Shown here piece by piece: positions 20,126 to 28,627 of a stretch of DNA of 64,000 nucleotides. This DNA is from Streptomyces sp. NBC_00691 (GTDB lineage Bacteria > Actinomycetota > Actinomycetes > Streptomycetales > Streptomycetaceae). A model generated the notes under the pieces. The model was not told the origin of the DNA and did no database searches. It saw nothing but the letters and a program-made list of their open reading frames with translations. A program made the position numbers and the translations under genes. The stretch spans positions 2,210,501-2,274,500 of the forward strand of contig NZ_CP109007.1 in the NCBI RefSeq assembly GCF_036226665.1, given 5' to 3'. The first letter of the stretch is position 1. Every line of letters starts with the position of its first letter.

Positions 20126-21260
20126 CCGGATCATCGGAAGTCTCCTCGGGGCCGCCGTCGGCGACGCGCTCGGCGGCCCCGTCGAGGGCTACACCCCCCA
20201 GCAGATCCTGGAACGCCACGGCGGCCGCGTCAGCGGGATCGTCGGCCCGTGGAACGGCGACGAGTGGCGCACCGCCCGCCCCATCGCCCCGTACCACAAG
20301 GGCGACGGACACGTCACCGACGACACCTTGATGACCCATGCGCTGATCCGGGTCTACGAGAAGGTCCGCGGTCACCTCGACGCGTACGCGGTCGCGGACC
20401 ACCTCGTCCCCGACCTCATGGGCAACCCCGTCTGGATCCCCGAGCTCGAGGCGGAGGCGCTCCCGCTCCAGCGGATCTTCCTGGCGGAGAAGTGGCTGGT
20501 GACACGCATCCACTACGCCCATGTGGACCCCCGCGAGGCCGGCGCGGGCAACATCGTCAACTGCGGCGCAGCGATGTACATGGCGCCGGTCGGCCTCGTC
20601 AACGCGGCCCACCCGGAGGCCGCGTACACCGAGGCCCTCGACATCGCGGGCGCCCACCAGTCCTCCTACGGCCGCGAGGCGGCGGGGGTGTTCGCGGCCG
20701 CCGTGGCGGCGGCGTGCGTCCCCGGCGCCACGCCGGCGACCGTGGTCGACACGGCCCTGTCGCTGGCGAAGGACGGGACGCGGGCGGCGATCGAGGCGGT
20801 GGCGGACGTCGCGGACCGGCACCGGGACTTCGAATCGGCCCTGACGCCGCTCCGCAAGGCGGTGGCCCAGTTCGACTCCGTCGGCCCCGACTACCGCTCC
20901 CCCTCCCTCGGCGCCCGCCGCCCGTCCCGCCTCCACGCGATCGAGGAACTCCCGATCGCCCTCGGCATGCTGCTCGTCGGGGAGGGCGACTACCGCCGTA
21001 CGGTCCTGGGCTCCGTCAACTACGGCCGTGACTGCGACTCGATCGCCACCATGTCGGGCGCGATCGTGGGCGCGCTGCACGGGGAGCAGTCGGTGCCGGC
21101 GGAGTGGGCGAAGCGGGTGGCGGAGGCGAGCCGCCTGGACCTGCACGCCCCGGCGAGGGCCCTGACGGACGTGGCCCAGGAGATCTTCGCCCGGGACCGG
21201 AAGCTCCGTCGGAGCCACGAGCAGGCGTTCGCGGCCCTGACGGGCACGGCCGCCCGGTGA
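20082..21260 (+). CDS. ADP-ribosylglycohydrolase family protein, ARH-3
   Basis: A 392-residue ARH-fold protein. It begins DRIIGSLLGAAVGDALGGPVEGY and has TDDT at 79-82 and a C-terminal NYGRDCDSIATMSGAIVGAL motif with both Asp ligands and Ser in place of Thr. It has a longer loop before TDDT (PWNGDEWRTARPIAPYHKGD) than ARH-1, which suggests a different substrate pocket. ATG at 20082 is chosen; GTG at 20067 is an in-frame alternative. It overlaps ARH-2 by 44 bp and ARH-4 by 4 bp. Confidence 0.85.
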   Translation: MKPTTPSQVTPPLDDRIIGSLLGAAVGDALGGPVEGYTPQQILERHGGRVSGIVGPWNGDEWRTARPIAPYHKGDGHVTDDTLMTHALIRVYEKVRGHLDAYAVADHLVPDLMGNPVWIPELEAEALPLQRIFLAEKWLVTRIHYAHVDPREAGAGNIVNCGAAMYMAPVGLVNAAHPEAAYTEALDIAGAHQSSYGREAAGVFAAAVAAACVPGATPATVVDTALSLAKDGTRAAIEAVADVADRHRDFESALTPLRKAVAQFDSVGPDYRSPSLGARRPSRLHAIEELPIALGMLLVGEGDYRRTVLGSVNYGRDCDSIATMSGAIVGALHGEQSVPAEWAKRVAEASRLDLHAPARALTDVAQEIFARDRKLRRSHEQAFAALTGTAAR

Positions 21261-22639
21261 ACCTCCGTCTGACCTGGGTCCAGCCGGAGGACCTCCTGGG
21301 TCATGAACTCCGCCAGGCCGCGGAGGACGGCCGCGACGCCCGCGCCGTCGCGGCCCGCTGGGCGGCGGCGGGCGGCCCGCCCGCCCCGGACACGGCCGGC
21401 GCGTCCGAGGTGCCCCTTCCGGAGCTCCGGCCCCTGGCGGACTCCCTCCTCGCCGCCCTGTCGGCCCTCCCCGCTCCCCTGTCGGCGCGGGAACCGGCTG
21501 ACCTCGCCGGCATCCACGCCGTGACGACCCCCCGCACCGCCCCGACGCCGCCGGACGGAGCGGCGGGGGCGGGCGGGGACACCGCCCTCCGCGACCGTCT
21601 CCACGCCGCCTGGCTCGGCCGGGCCGCCGGCTGTCTCCTCGGCAAGCCCGTCGAGAAGCTCCCCCTGACCGCCATCCGCGCCCTCGCCCGCGCCACCGGC
21701 AACTGGCCCCTCTCCACGTGGTTCACCGCCCGCGGCGTCCCGCCCGAGCTGCTCGCCGTCCACCCCTGGAACCGCCGCTCCGCCGCCACCTCCCTCGCCG
21801 AGAACATCGACGGGATGCCCGAGGACGACGACCTCAACTACCCCCTCCTCAACCTGCTGCTCCTCCAGCGCCACGGCCGCGGCTTCACCACCGCCGACGT
21901 CGCCCGCCTCTGGCTCGACGAGCTTCCCGCCGGCCGTACGTTCACGGCCGAGCGCGTGGCCTACCGCAATCTCCTCGACGGGATCGAACCCCCGCTGACC
22001 GCCGTCCACCGCAACCCGTTCCGCGAGTGGATCGGCGCCCAGATCCGGGCCGACGTCCACGGCTGGACCCGTCCCGGCGACCCGGCCGGAGCCGCCGAGC
22101 AGGCGTACCGGGACGCGACCCTCACCCACACCGCGAACGGCGTCTACGGCGCCATGTTCGTCGCCGCCACCCTCGCCACGGCCGCGACCGGCAGCGCCGA
22201 CGTCCACCGGTCGCTCGCCGACGGCCTCGCCGTGATCCCGCCGCACTCCCGCCTGGCGCAGGCCGTCCGCCGCGGGATCGGGCTGGCCCGCGAGACTCCG
22301 GACTTCGACACCGTCGTCGACCGCCTGCACGCCGAACTCGGCGGGTACCACTGGGTGCATGCCGTCCCCAACACCGCCCTGCTCGCCGCCGCCCTCACCC
22401 ACGCCGACGGCGACTTCACCCGCTCCCTCTGCGCGGCGGTCTCCGGCGGCTGGGACACCGACTCCAACGGCGCCACCGCCGGCTCGGTCGCCGGTCTGCT
22501 CGCCGGGCACCCCGACCGGCTGCCGGAGCGCTGGACCGCCCCCCTCAAGAACCGTCTCGCGACCTCCGTCCCGTCCTTCGACGGCATCGGATTCGACACC
22601 CTGGCCGAACTGACCCACCGGGAGGCAGTACGCCCATGA
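21257..22639 (+). CDS. ADP-ribosylglycohydrolase family protein, ARH-4
   Basis: A 460-residue protein. An N-terminal region of about 110 residues, MNLRLTWVQPEDLLGHELRQ followed by an Ala/Pro linker, precedes the ARH domain LRDRLHAAWLGRAAGCLLGKPVE. The metal motifs are EDDDLNY (189-195) and GWDTDSNGATAG (D400, D402), both apparently complete. The start is GTG at 21257, overlapping ARH-3; its stop overlaps the kinase ATG by 4 bp. The N-terminal extension, with QPEDLLGHELRQAAEDGRD, may be a recognition or partner-binding segment. Likely a hydrolase of a ribosyl bond. Confidence 0.85.
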   Translation: MNLRLTWVQPEDLLGHELRQAAEDGRDARAVAARWAAAGGPPAPDTAGASEVPLPELRPLADSLLAALSALPAPLSAREPADLAGIHAVTTPRTAPTPPDGAAGAGGDTALRDRLHAAWLGRAAGCLLGKPVEKLPLTAIRALARATGNWPLSTWFTARGVPPELLAVHPWNRRSAATSLAENIDGMPEDDDLNYPLLNLLLLQRHGRGFTTADVARLWLDELPAGRTFTAERVAYRNLLDGIEPPLTAVHRNPFREWIGAQIRADVHGWTRPGDPAGAAEQAYRDATLTHTANGVYGAMFVAATLATAATGSADVHRSLADGLAVIPPHSRLAQAVRRGIGLARETPDFDTVVDRLHAELGGYHWVHAVPNTALLAAALTHADGDFTRSLCAAVSGGWDTDSNGATAGSVAGLLAGHPDRLPERWTAPLKNRLATSVPSFDGIGFDTLAELTHREAVRP

Positions 22640-23574
22640 CCAGCATCGTCGTACTCGGCAGCACCAACATGGACCTCGTCGCCTACGTACAGAAGGCCCC
22701 GGCCCTCGGCGAGACCGTCACCGGCCGTGCCTTCCGCACGATCCCCGGCGGCAAGGGCGCCAACCAGGCCGTCGCCGCCGCCCGCGCCGGCGGCGAGGTG
22801 TCGATGATCGGCGCGGTCGGCGCCGACCACTTCGGCACCCGGCTCCGGGACACCCTCGAACACTGCTCGGTGGACACCGATCTGCTGCGCACCGCCGAGG
22901 GCCCCTCCGGCACCGCGCACATCGTCGTCGACGACGAGGGCGGCAACGCGATCGTCGTCGTCCCCGGCGCGAACGGCACCGTCACCTCCCTCGACCACGG
23001 CGACGAGGCCCTCATCGGCACCGCCGACACCCTGCTCCTCCAGCTCGAACTCCCCCTCTCCGTCGTCGTGGAGGGCGCCGCGACCGCCCGCCGCCTCGGC
23101 GTACGGACCGTCCTCACCCCCGCTCCCGCCCAGCCGCTCCCTCCCGAACTGCTCGCCACCATCGACCTGTTGGTGCCCAACGAGCACGAGGCCGCCGCGC
23201 TCACCGGCCTGACGGACCCCCGGGAGGCCGCCCTCGCCCTGCTCCGGGACGTCCCCGAGGTCGTGGTGACCCTCGGAGCGGCCGGCAGCCTGTACGCGGT
23301 CCGGGGCGCCGACCCGGTGACGGTGCCCGCACCCCGCGTCCGGGCCGTGGACACCACCGCCGCCGGCGACACCTTCGTCGGTGCGCTGGTGGTCGCCCTC
23401 GGCGAGGGCCGGCCCGCTCCCGAGGCGCTCGCCTGGGCGGGGGCCGCCGCCGCGCTCTCCGTCCAGCGCGAGGGCGCGTCGACGTCGATGCCGTACCGCG
23501 CCGAGATCGAGGCCGCCTTCGGCTCCCGCGGCGGGACCGAGGGCACGGACGAGAAGGAGACCGACCCCGTATGA
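22636..23574 (+). CDS. PfkB family carbohydrate kinase (ribokinase-like)
   Basis: A 312-residue ribokinase-type enzyme. It has GSTNMDLVAY near residue 9, the sugar-binding GGKGANQAVAAARAG near 38 and the ATP/catalytic motif DTTAAGDTFVGAL near 240-252, where the Asp is the base. It would phosphorylate ribose or a ribosylated product to the 5-phosphate. Its position directly after four ADP-ribosylglycohydrolase-type genes, with 4-bp overlaps on both sides, strongly suggests that it uses a sugar or nucleoside released by those enzymes. No ribose ABC transporter is present nearby. Confidence 0.88.
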   Translation: MTSIVVLGSTNMDLVAYVQKAPALGETVTGRAFRTIPGGKGANQAVAAARAGGEVSMIGAVGADHFGTRLRDTLEHCSVDTDLLRTAEGPSGTAHIVVDDEGGNAIVVVPGANGTVTSLDHGDEALIGTADTLLLQLELPLSVVVEGAATARRLGVRTVLTPAPAQPLPPELLATIDLLVPNEHEAAALTGLTDPREAALALLRDVPEVVVTLGAAGSLYAVRGADPVTVPAPRVRAVDTTAAGDTFVGALVVALGEGRPAPEALAWAGAAAALSVQREGASTSMPYRAEIEAAFGSRGGTEGTDEKETDPV

Positions 23575-24842
23575 GCCCCACTCCTCAGGCCCCGGCGCCG
23601 CACACTCCGGCCGGCCCCGCCCCGTCCGCCGCTCCCACCGCCGCCGCCCCCGCGGCCCGGGCGCCTCTCCACGGCCTGCGCGTCCTGGATCTCGCGACCC
23701 TCTTCGCCGGCCCGCTCGCCGCCACGATGCTCGGTGACTTCGGCGCCGACGTCGTCAAGGTCGAGCACCCCCGCAAGCCCGACCCGTCCCGCGGCCACGG
23801 CCCCGCCAAGGACGGCATCGGTCTCTGGTGGAAGGTCCTCGGTCGCAACAAGCGGGCGATCACCCTCGATCTGTCGTCCCCCGGCGGCCGTGACACCCTT
23901 CTCGCGCTCGCCGCCGACGCCGATGTGATCGTGGAGAACTTCCGCCCCGGCACCCTGGAACGCTGGGGTCTCGGCTGGGAGGAGCTCTCCACCGTCAACC
24001 CGCGGCTGGTCCTCGCCCGGGTCACCGGCTTCGGCCAGTTCGGCCCGTACGCCCACCGCCCCGGATTCGGCACCCTCGCCGAGGCGATGAGCGGTTTCGC
24101 CGCCATCACCGGCGAGCCGGAGGGCCCGCCCACCCTGCCCCCCTTCGGCCTGGCCGACTCGATCGCCGCCCTGGCCACGGCGTACGCGGTGATGACCGCG
24201 CTCACCGCGAGGAACACGACCGGGCGCGGCCAGGTCGTCGACATGGCGATCATCGAACCGATGCTCTCCGTCATCGGGCCCCACCCCCTCTGGTACGACC
24301 AGCTCGGCTATGTCCAGCCCCGCACGGGCAACCGCTCCCGCAACAACGCCCCCCGCAACACGTACCGCACCTCCGACGGCTCCTGGGTCGCCGTCTCCAC
24401 CTCCGCCCAGTCCATCGCCGAACGGGTCATGGCCCTGGTGGGCCGCCCCGATCTGATCGACGAGCCGTGGTTCGCCGACGGCACGGGACGGGCCGAGCAC
24501 GCGGACGTCCTGGACGAGGCGGTCGGCGCCTGGATCGCCCGCCGCACCCGTGACGAGGCGATGGCGGCGTTCGAGAAGGCGGAGGCGGCGATCGCTCCGG
24601 TCTACGACATCCGGGACGTCGTCAGCGACCCCCAGTACCGGGCGCTCGGCACCGTCACCGAGGTGCACGACCCCGAACTCGGCCCGATCAAGATGCAGAA
24701 CGTCCTCTTCCGCCTCTCCGAGACGCCCGGAGCCATCCGCTGGCCCGGCCGCCCGCACGGCGCCGACACCACCGACGTCCTCTCCGAACTCGGCCTCAGC
24801 CCCGCCGAGATCGGCAGCCTCCGCGAGCAGGGAGCGGTATGA
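23571..24842 (+). CDS. Class III CoA-transferase (CaiB/BaiF family)
   Basis: A 423-residue protein. Residues 1-32 are an Ala/Pro-rich leader; the CoA-transferase domain starts LHGLRVLDLATLFAGPLAA. It has GDFGADVVKVEHP near 55, VENFRPGTLERWG near 121 and TGRGQVVDMAI near 217. The catalytic Asp of the family aligns with D196 in FGLADSIAAL. It moves CoA between carboxylic acids. The pairing with a CitE-type lyase resembles itaconate/citramalate-type CoA ester breakdown, but no MaoC hydratase is present. 4-bp overlaps on both sides. Confidence 0.87.
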   Translation: MSPTPQAPAPHTPAGPAPSAAPTAAAPAARAPLHGLRVLDLATLFAGPLAATMLGDFGADVVKVEHPRKPDPSRGHGPAKDGIGLWWKVLGRNKRAITLDLSSPGGRDTLLALAADADVIVENFRPGTLERWGLGWEELSTVNPRLVLARVTGFGQFGPYAHRPGFGTLAEAMSGFAAITGEPEGPPTLPPFGLADSIAALATAYAVMTALTARNTTGRGQVVDMAIIEPMLSVIGPHPLWYDQLGYVQPRTGNRSRNNAPRNTYRTSDGSWVAVSTSAQSIAERVMALVGRPDLIDEPWFADGTGRAEHADVLDEAVGAWIARRTRDEAMAAFEKAEAAIAPVYDIRDVVSDPQYRALGTVTEVHDPELGPIKMQNVLFRLSETPGAIRWPGRPHGADTTDVLSELGLSPAEIGSLREQGAV

Positions 24843-25693
24843 GAGACATGAACGAGACCCCGGCCCGCACGAACGGCACGACCCGCCGCTCGGCCTTCGC
24901 GACCGCCCTCACCTGGCTGTACGCCCCCGGCGACCGCCCCGACGTGGTCCGCAAGGCGCTGGCCTCCGGCGCCGACGTCGTCATCGTCGATCTGGAGGAC
25001 GCGGTCGCCCCGCACCGCAAGGCGTACGCCCTCGACGCCACGGCCGATCTGCTCGCGGACCCGCTCCCCGTCCCGGTCCACGTCCGCGTCCACACCCCGC
25101 GCGACATCCCCACCCTGGCCCTCCTCCCCGGCCTCCACGGTCTTCGTGTTCCCAAGGTGACACACGCCACTGACATCCACCGGCTCGTCGAGCTCGCCCC
25201 GGGCCTCCCCCTCTACCCGCTCCTGGAGAACGCCCTCGCCGTGGAGAACGCCTACGCCATCGCCACCGCGCACCCCGCCGTCCGCGGCATCGCGCTCGGC
25301 GAGGCCGACCTCCGCGCGGACCTCGGGGTACGGGAGGACTGCGGCCTGGACTGGTCCCGCGGCCGGGTGGTGGTCGCGGCCCGCGCGGCCGCCCTCCCGC
25401 CCCCGGCCCAGTCGGTCCATCCCGACATCGGCGACCTGGACGCGCTGGCCGCCGGCTGTGCCCGGGGCCGGGCCATGGGCTTCTTCGGCCGGGCGGCCAT
25501 CCACCCGCGCCAGCTCCCGGTCATCGAGCGCGCCTACCTCCCCACGCCGCAGGAGGTCGACGCGGCGCGGGAGGTCGTCGAGGCCGCCGGCCCCGAACAG
25601 GGCGCCCTCGCCCTCCCGGACGGGCGTTTCGTGGACGCGGCGGTGGTGGCGGGCGCCCACCGGGTCCTCGCCCTCGCGGCCCGGACGGCCTGA
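24839..25693 (+). CDS. HpcH/HpaI aldolase / CitE-like CoA ester lyase
   Basis: A 284-residue TIM-barrel lyase. It has WLYAPGDRPDVVRKAL near residue 26, DLEDAV at 51-56 with the metal-ligand Glu, PKVTHATDI near 105, LLENALAVENAY at 129-139 and LGEADLRADLG near 153. Family members split citramalyl-CoA, malyl-CoA or similar esters into acetyl- or propionyl-CoA plus an oxoacid. It is last of the seven overlapping genes; an 18-bp perfect stem terminator follows. It probably acts on the CoA ester made by the preceding CoA-transferase. Confidence 0.85.
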   Translation: MRDMNETPARTNGTTRRSAFATALTWLYAPGDRPDVVRKALASGADVVIVDLEDAVAPHRKAYALDATADLLADPLPVPVHVRVHTPRDIPTLALLPGLHGLRVPKVTHATDIHRLVELAPGLPLYPLLENALAVENAYAIATAHPAVRGIALGEADLRADLGVREDCGLDWSRGRVVVAARAAALPPPAQSVHPDIGDLDALAAGCARGRAMGFFGRAAIHPRQLPVIERAYLPTPQEVDAAREVVEAAGPEQGALALPDGRFVDAAVVAGAHRVLALAARTA

Positions 25694-25737
25694 CGCCCCG
25701 GTCCGGGCCCGCGCCCGGCGCCCCTGCCCCGGCACGC

Positions 25738-25777
25738 GGAAGGGCCGCCGGGACCTCTCGGTCCCGGCGGCCCTTCC
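25738..25777. terminator. Bidirectional terminator between CitE-like gene and lgt
   Basis: A perfect 18-bp stem (25738-25755 with 25760-25777) and a TCTC loop, 45 bp after the CitE-like stop and 18 bp from the convergent lgt stop. It probably serves both genes. Confidence 0.9.
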
Positions 25778-25794
25778 GACCGGTTCGGGGGGGA

Positions 25795-26799
25795 TCAGCC
25801 CTTGGCGGCCGACCCGGCGCCGTTGCCGGCCCCGTGCTCCACGTCACCGTCCGAGGCGTCCTCAGAGGCCCCGGCGGCCTTCCCGGTGTCCGGGAGGCCG
25901 TCCGTGACGGCGTCCTCGGCGGTGTCCGCGGACTCCGCGTCCTCGCCGTCCTTCGTCTCGGCCGCCTTGTCGGCGGCCTCCTTCGCGGCCTTCGGCTCGA
26001 CGATCTCCTCGCGGCCCGGGCGGACCCGCGCCGAGACGACCATGTAGACCACGGCGAGCACGAAGACGCCGATCGCGGTCCACACGTTCAGCCGCAGGCC
26101 CAGGATGTGGTGGGCCTCGTCGACGCGCATGTACTCGATCCAGGCCCGGCCGACGCAGTACGCGGCGACGTACAGCGCGAAGGCGCGTCCGTGGCCGAGC
26201 TTGAAGCGGCGGTCGGCCCAGATGACGAGGAAGGCGACACCGACGCACCAGAGCGACTCGTACAGGAAGGTCGGGTGGTAGAGCCCGGCCTCACGGTTCG
26301 CGCTCTCGGTGATCTTCAGGGCCCAGGGCAGATCGGTCGGCTTGCCGTACAGCTCCTGGTTGAACCAGTTGCCCCAGCGGCCGATGGCCTGGGCGAACGC
26401 GATTCCGGGAGCGATGGCGTCGGCGTACGCCGGGAGCGGGATGCCCCGCCGGCGGCAGCCGATCCAGGCACCCACCGCGCCGAGCGCGATGGCGCCCCAG
26501 ATACCGAGGCCGCCCTCCCAGATCTTGAAGGCGTCGACCCAGTTCTCACCCTCGCTGAAGTACAGCTGGTAGTCGGTGATCACGTGGTAGAGGCGTCCGC
26601 CGACGAGGCCGAAGGGCACCGCCCAGACGGCGATGTCGGCCACGGTGCCGGCGGTGCCGCCCCGGGCGATCCAGCGCTTGTTGCCGTACCAGACGGCGAC
26701 GAAGACACCGATGATGATGCAGAAGGCATAGCCGCGCAGCGGGATCGGTCCGAGGTTGATCACGCCGGTCGACGGGCTGGGAATGTAGGCAAGGTCCAT
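25795..26799 (-). CDS. lgt: Prolipoprotein diacylglyceryl transferase
   Basis: A 334-residue integral membrane enzyme that moves diacylglycerol from phosphatidylglycerol to the lipobox Cys of prolipoproteins. It has the GPIPLRGYAFCIIIG first helix, GGRLYHVITDY, EGGLGIWGAIALG, RWGNWFNQELYGKPTDLPWA (the Lgt signature region) and a last helix near 240-258. After it comes an unusual hydrophilic tail of about 70 residues rich in Lys, Glu, Ala and Asp, common in streptomycete Lgt proteins but not catalytic. The next gene on this strand is a DsbA-like protein. Confidence 0.96.
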   Translation of the reverse strand: MDLAYIPSPSTGVINLGPIPLRGYAFCIIIGVFVAVWYGNKRWIARGGTAGTVADIAVWAVPFGLVGGRLYHVITDYQLYFSEGENWVDAFKIWEGGLGIWGAIALGAVGAWIGCRRRGIPLPAYADAIAPGIAFAQAIGRWGNWFNQELYGKPTDLPWALKITESANREAGLYHPTFLYESLWCVGVAFLVIWADRRFKLGHGRAFALYVAAYCVGRAWIEYMRVDEAHHILGLRLNVWTAIGVFVLAVVYMVVSARVRPGREEIVEPKAAKEAADKAAETKDGEDAESADTAEDAVTDGLPDTGKAAGASEDASDGDVEHGAGNGAGSAAKG

Positions 26800-26887
26800 G
26801 GCAGGACCGACGCTACCCTGCCGGGCGGGCGGGACGGCAGCCCACCCGGCAACGTATGGGTAACTAACCCGGGCCGTAGGCGGTGGC

Positions 26888-27745
26888 TCAGCCCGCCGAG
26901 GGAGAGCCCGGGGAGGCCGCCGGAGCGGTCGTCGGAGCCGCCGTGCCGGGCTTCTTGCCCTTGTTGGCCTCGGCGACCCACTTCTTCAGGTTCTCCGGGG
27001 AGATCTGCTCGTTCCCCTTCTGCGGGAAGATCGACTCTCCGTTGAGCAGGACGGACGGTGTGCCGCGGAAGCCGCCGTTCTGGAAGGCCTCGTTCGACTT
27101 GACCACCCAGCTGTCGTGCGTGCCGTCGTTCACACAGCTACGGAAGGCGGGCGTGTCGAGCCCCGGGACCTTTGCCGCCAGCTCGATCAGCTTGTCGTTG
27201 CTGCCGAAGGCGTCATCCGTCTCCTGCGGCTGGTTGACGTAGAGCGTGTCGTGGTACGCCGTGAACTTCCCCGCGTCCTGGGCGCACGCCGCGGCGTTCG
27301 CCGCGCGCAGGGAGCCGCTGCCGCCCATGTTCCCGTCGATGAGGGTGGCGAGGTGGTACTCGGTCCTGAGCGCGCCCGCGGCCTCCAGCTCGTGGATGGT
27401 GTCCCGGAACGCGTTCTCGAACTGGGCGCACGCCGGGCAGCGGAAGTCCTCCCAGACCGCCAGTGTCGACGGGGCGTCCGCCTTCCCGGCGGGAACGGCG
27501 GGCTTGCCGTCCTCCTCGGTCGCCCCGGCGGGCGCGACGACCGGGCCCGCCTTGTCGGATCCACTGTCCTTGTCGCCGCCCGCGGCGATCACCCCGACGA
27601 CCGCGGCGAGTCCGAGGACACCGACCACCGCCGCCGACACGATCAGGATCCGCCGCTGCTTCTCGCGGGCCTTCTCGCGCTCGCGCTGCTGCTGGAGACG
27701 CTCCCGCGCACTCCGATTACCGTCACCACTGTTCTTCTCGCTCAC
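26888..27745 (-). CDS. Membrane-anchored DsbA-like thioredoxin domain protein
   Basis: A 285-residue protein. A charged N-terminus of about 30 residues (RSARERLQQQREREKAREKQ), one transmembrane helix (ILIVSAAVVGVLGLAAVVGV) and an Ala/Pro linker precede an extracytoplasmic thioredoxin fold with CPAC in WEDFRCPACAQFEN and the cis-Pro region RGTPSVLLNGE. It is expected to form or exchange disulfides in secreted proteins. GTG at 27745 has GAGG just upstream; the longer in-frame start is less likely. It lies between lgt and trpA, as in other streptomycetes. Confidence 0.87.
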   Translation of the reverse strand: MSEKNSGDGNRSARERLQQQREREKAREKQRRILIVSAAVVGVLGLAAVVGVIAAGGDKDSGSDKAGPVVAPAGATEEDGKPAVPAGKADAPSTLAVWEDFRCPACAQFENAFRDTIHELEAAGALRTEYHLATLIDGNMGGSGSLRAANAAACAQDAGKFTAYHDTLYVNQPQETDDAFGSNDKLIELAAKVPGLDTPAFRSCVNDGTHDSWVVKSNEAFQNGGFRGTPSVLLNGESIFPQKGNEQISPENLKKWVAEANKGKKPGTAAPTTAPAASPGSPSAG

Positions 27746-27808
27746 GCCTCGGAAACGAACCGGGGAGGCACGTGCGTGCCTCCCCGGTCGCAGATCCACC
27801 CAGATGGG

Positions 27809-28627
27809 TTACGAGACGCGCCGGACACCCTCGGCGAGTTCGGCCGCCAGTTCCCTTACCGCGGCGAGTCCCGCGGCCTCGTCGCCGTCGGCGTCGAGGA
27901 TCCGCTTCACGAACGCGGAGCCGACGATCACGCCGTCGGCGAAGACGGCGACCTCCTTGGCCTGGACGGCGTTGGAGACCCCGAGACCGACGCAGACGGG
28001 GAGCTCGGAGGTGGCGCGGGTACGGCGGACCAGGTCGGCCGCCTGTTCGCCGACCGACTCGCGGGTGCCGGTGACACCCATGAGGGAGGCCGCGTAGACG
28101 AAGCCGGAGCCGGCCGCCGTGATGGTGGCGAGGCGCTCGTCCTTGCTGCTGGGCGCGACGACGAAGACGGTCGCGAGACCGTGCTTGTCGGCGTGCTCGC
28201 GCCAGACCGCGGACTCCTGGACCGGCAGGTCGGGCAGGATGCAGCCCGCACCGCCGGCCGCGGCGAGCTCCTCGGTGAAGCGCTCGACGCCGTACCGGTC
28301 GATCGGGTTCCAGTACGTCATGACGAGGACCGGCTTGCCGGTGGCCTCGTGGGCCTCGCGGACCGTCCGCATGACGTCGGCGATCTTGACTCCGCCGCGC
28401 AGGGCGATGTCGTCGGCGGTCTGGATGACCGGTCCGTCGAGGACCGGGTCACTGTGCGGGAGGCCGACCTCGACCACGTCCGCACCGCCGTCGAAGACGG
28501 CCTTGATCGCCGCGATGCCGCCGTCGACGGTCGGGAAGCCGGCCGGGAGGTACGCGATGAGCGCGGCGCGATGGTCGGCCTTGGCCTTGGCCAGGGTGTC
28601 GCTGAGGAGCTGGATGTTGCCGCTCAC
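27809..28627 (-). CDS. trpA: Tryptophan synthase alpha subunit
   Basis: A 272-residue TIM-barrel that cleaves indole-3-glycerol phosphate to indole and glyceraldehyde-3-phosphate within the TrpAB complex. Catalytic Glu is in [11 protein letters not shown] near residue 51 and catalytic Asp in DPVLDGP near 62; the phosphate loop GVTGTRES is near 183. It overlaps the trpB stop by 4 bp, ensuring equal subunit synthesis. Last gene of the trpC-trpM-trpB-trpA set. Confidence 0.97.
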   Translation of the reverse strand: MSGNIQLLSDTLAKAKADHRAALIAYLPAGFPTVDGGIAAIKAVFDGGADVVEVGLPHSDPVLDGPVIQTADDIALRGGVKIADVMRTVREAHEATGKPVLVMTYWNPIDRYGVERFTEELAAAGGAGCILPDLPVQESAVWREHADKHGLATVFVVAPSSKDERLATITAAGSGFVYAASLMGVTGTRESVGEQAADLVRRTRATSELPVCVGLGVSNAVQAKEVAVFADGVIVGSAFVKRILDADGDEAAGLAAVRELAAELAEGVRRVS

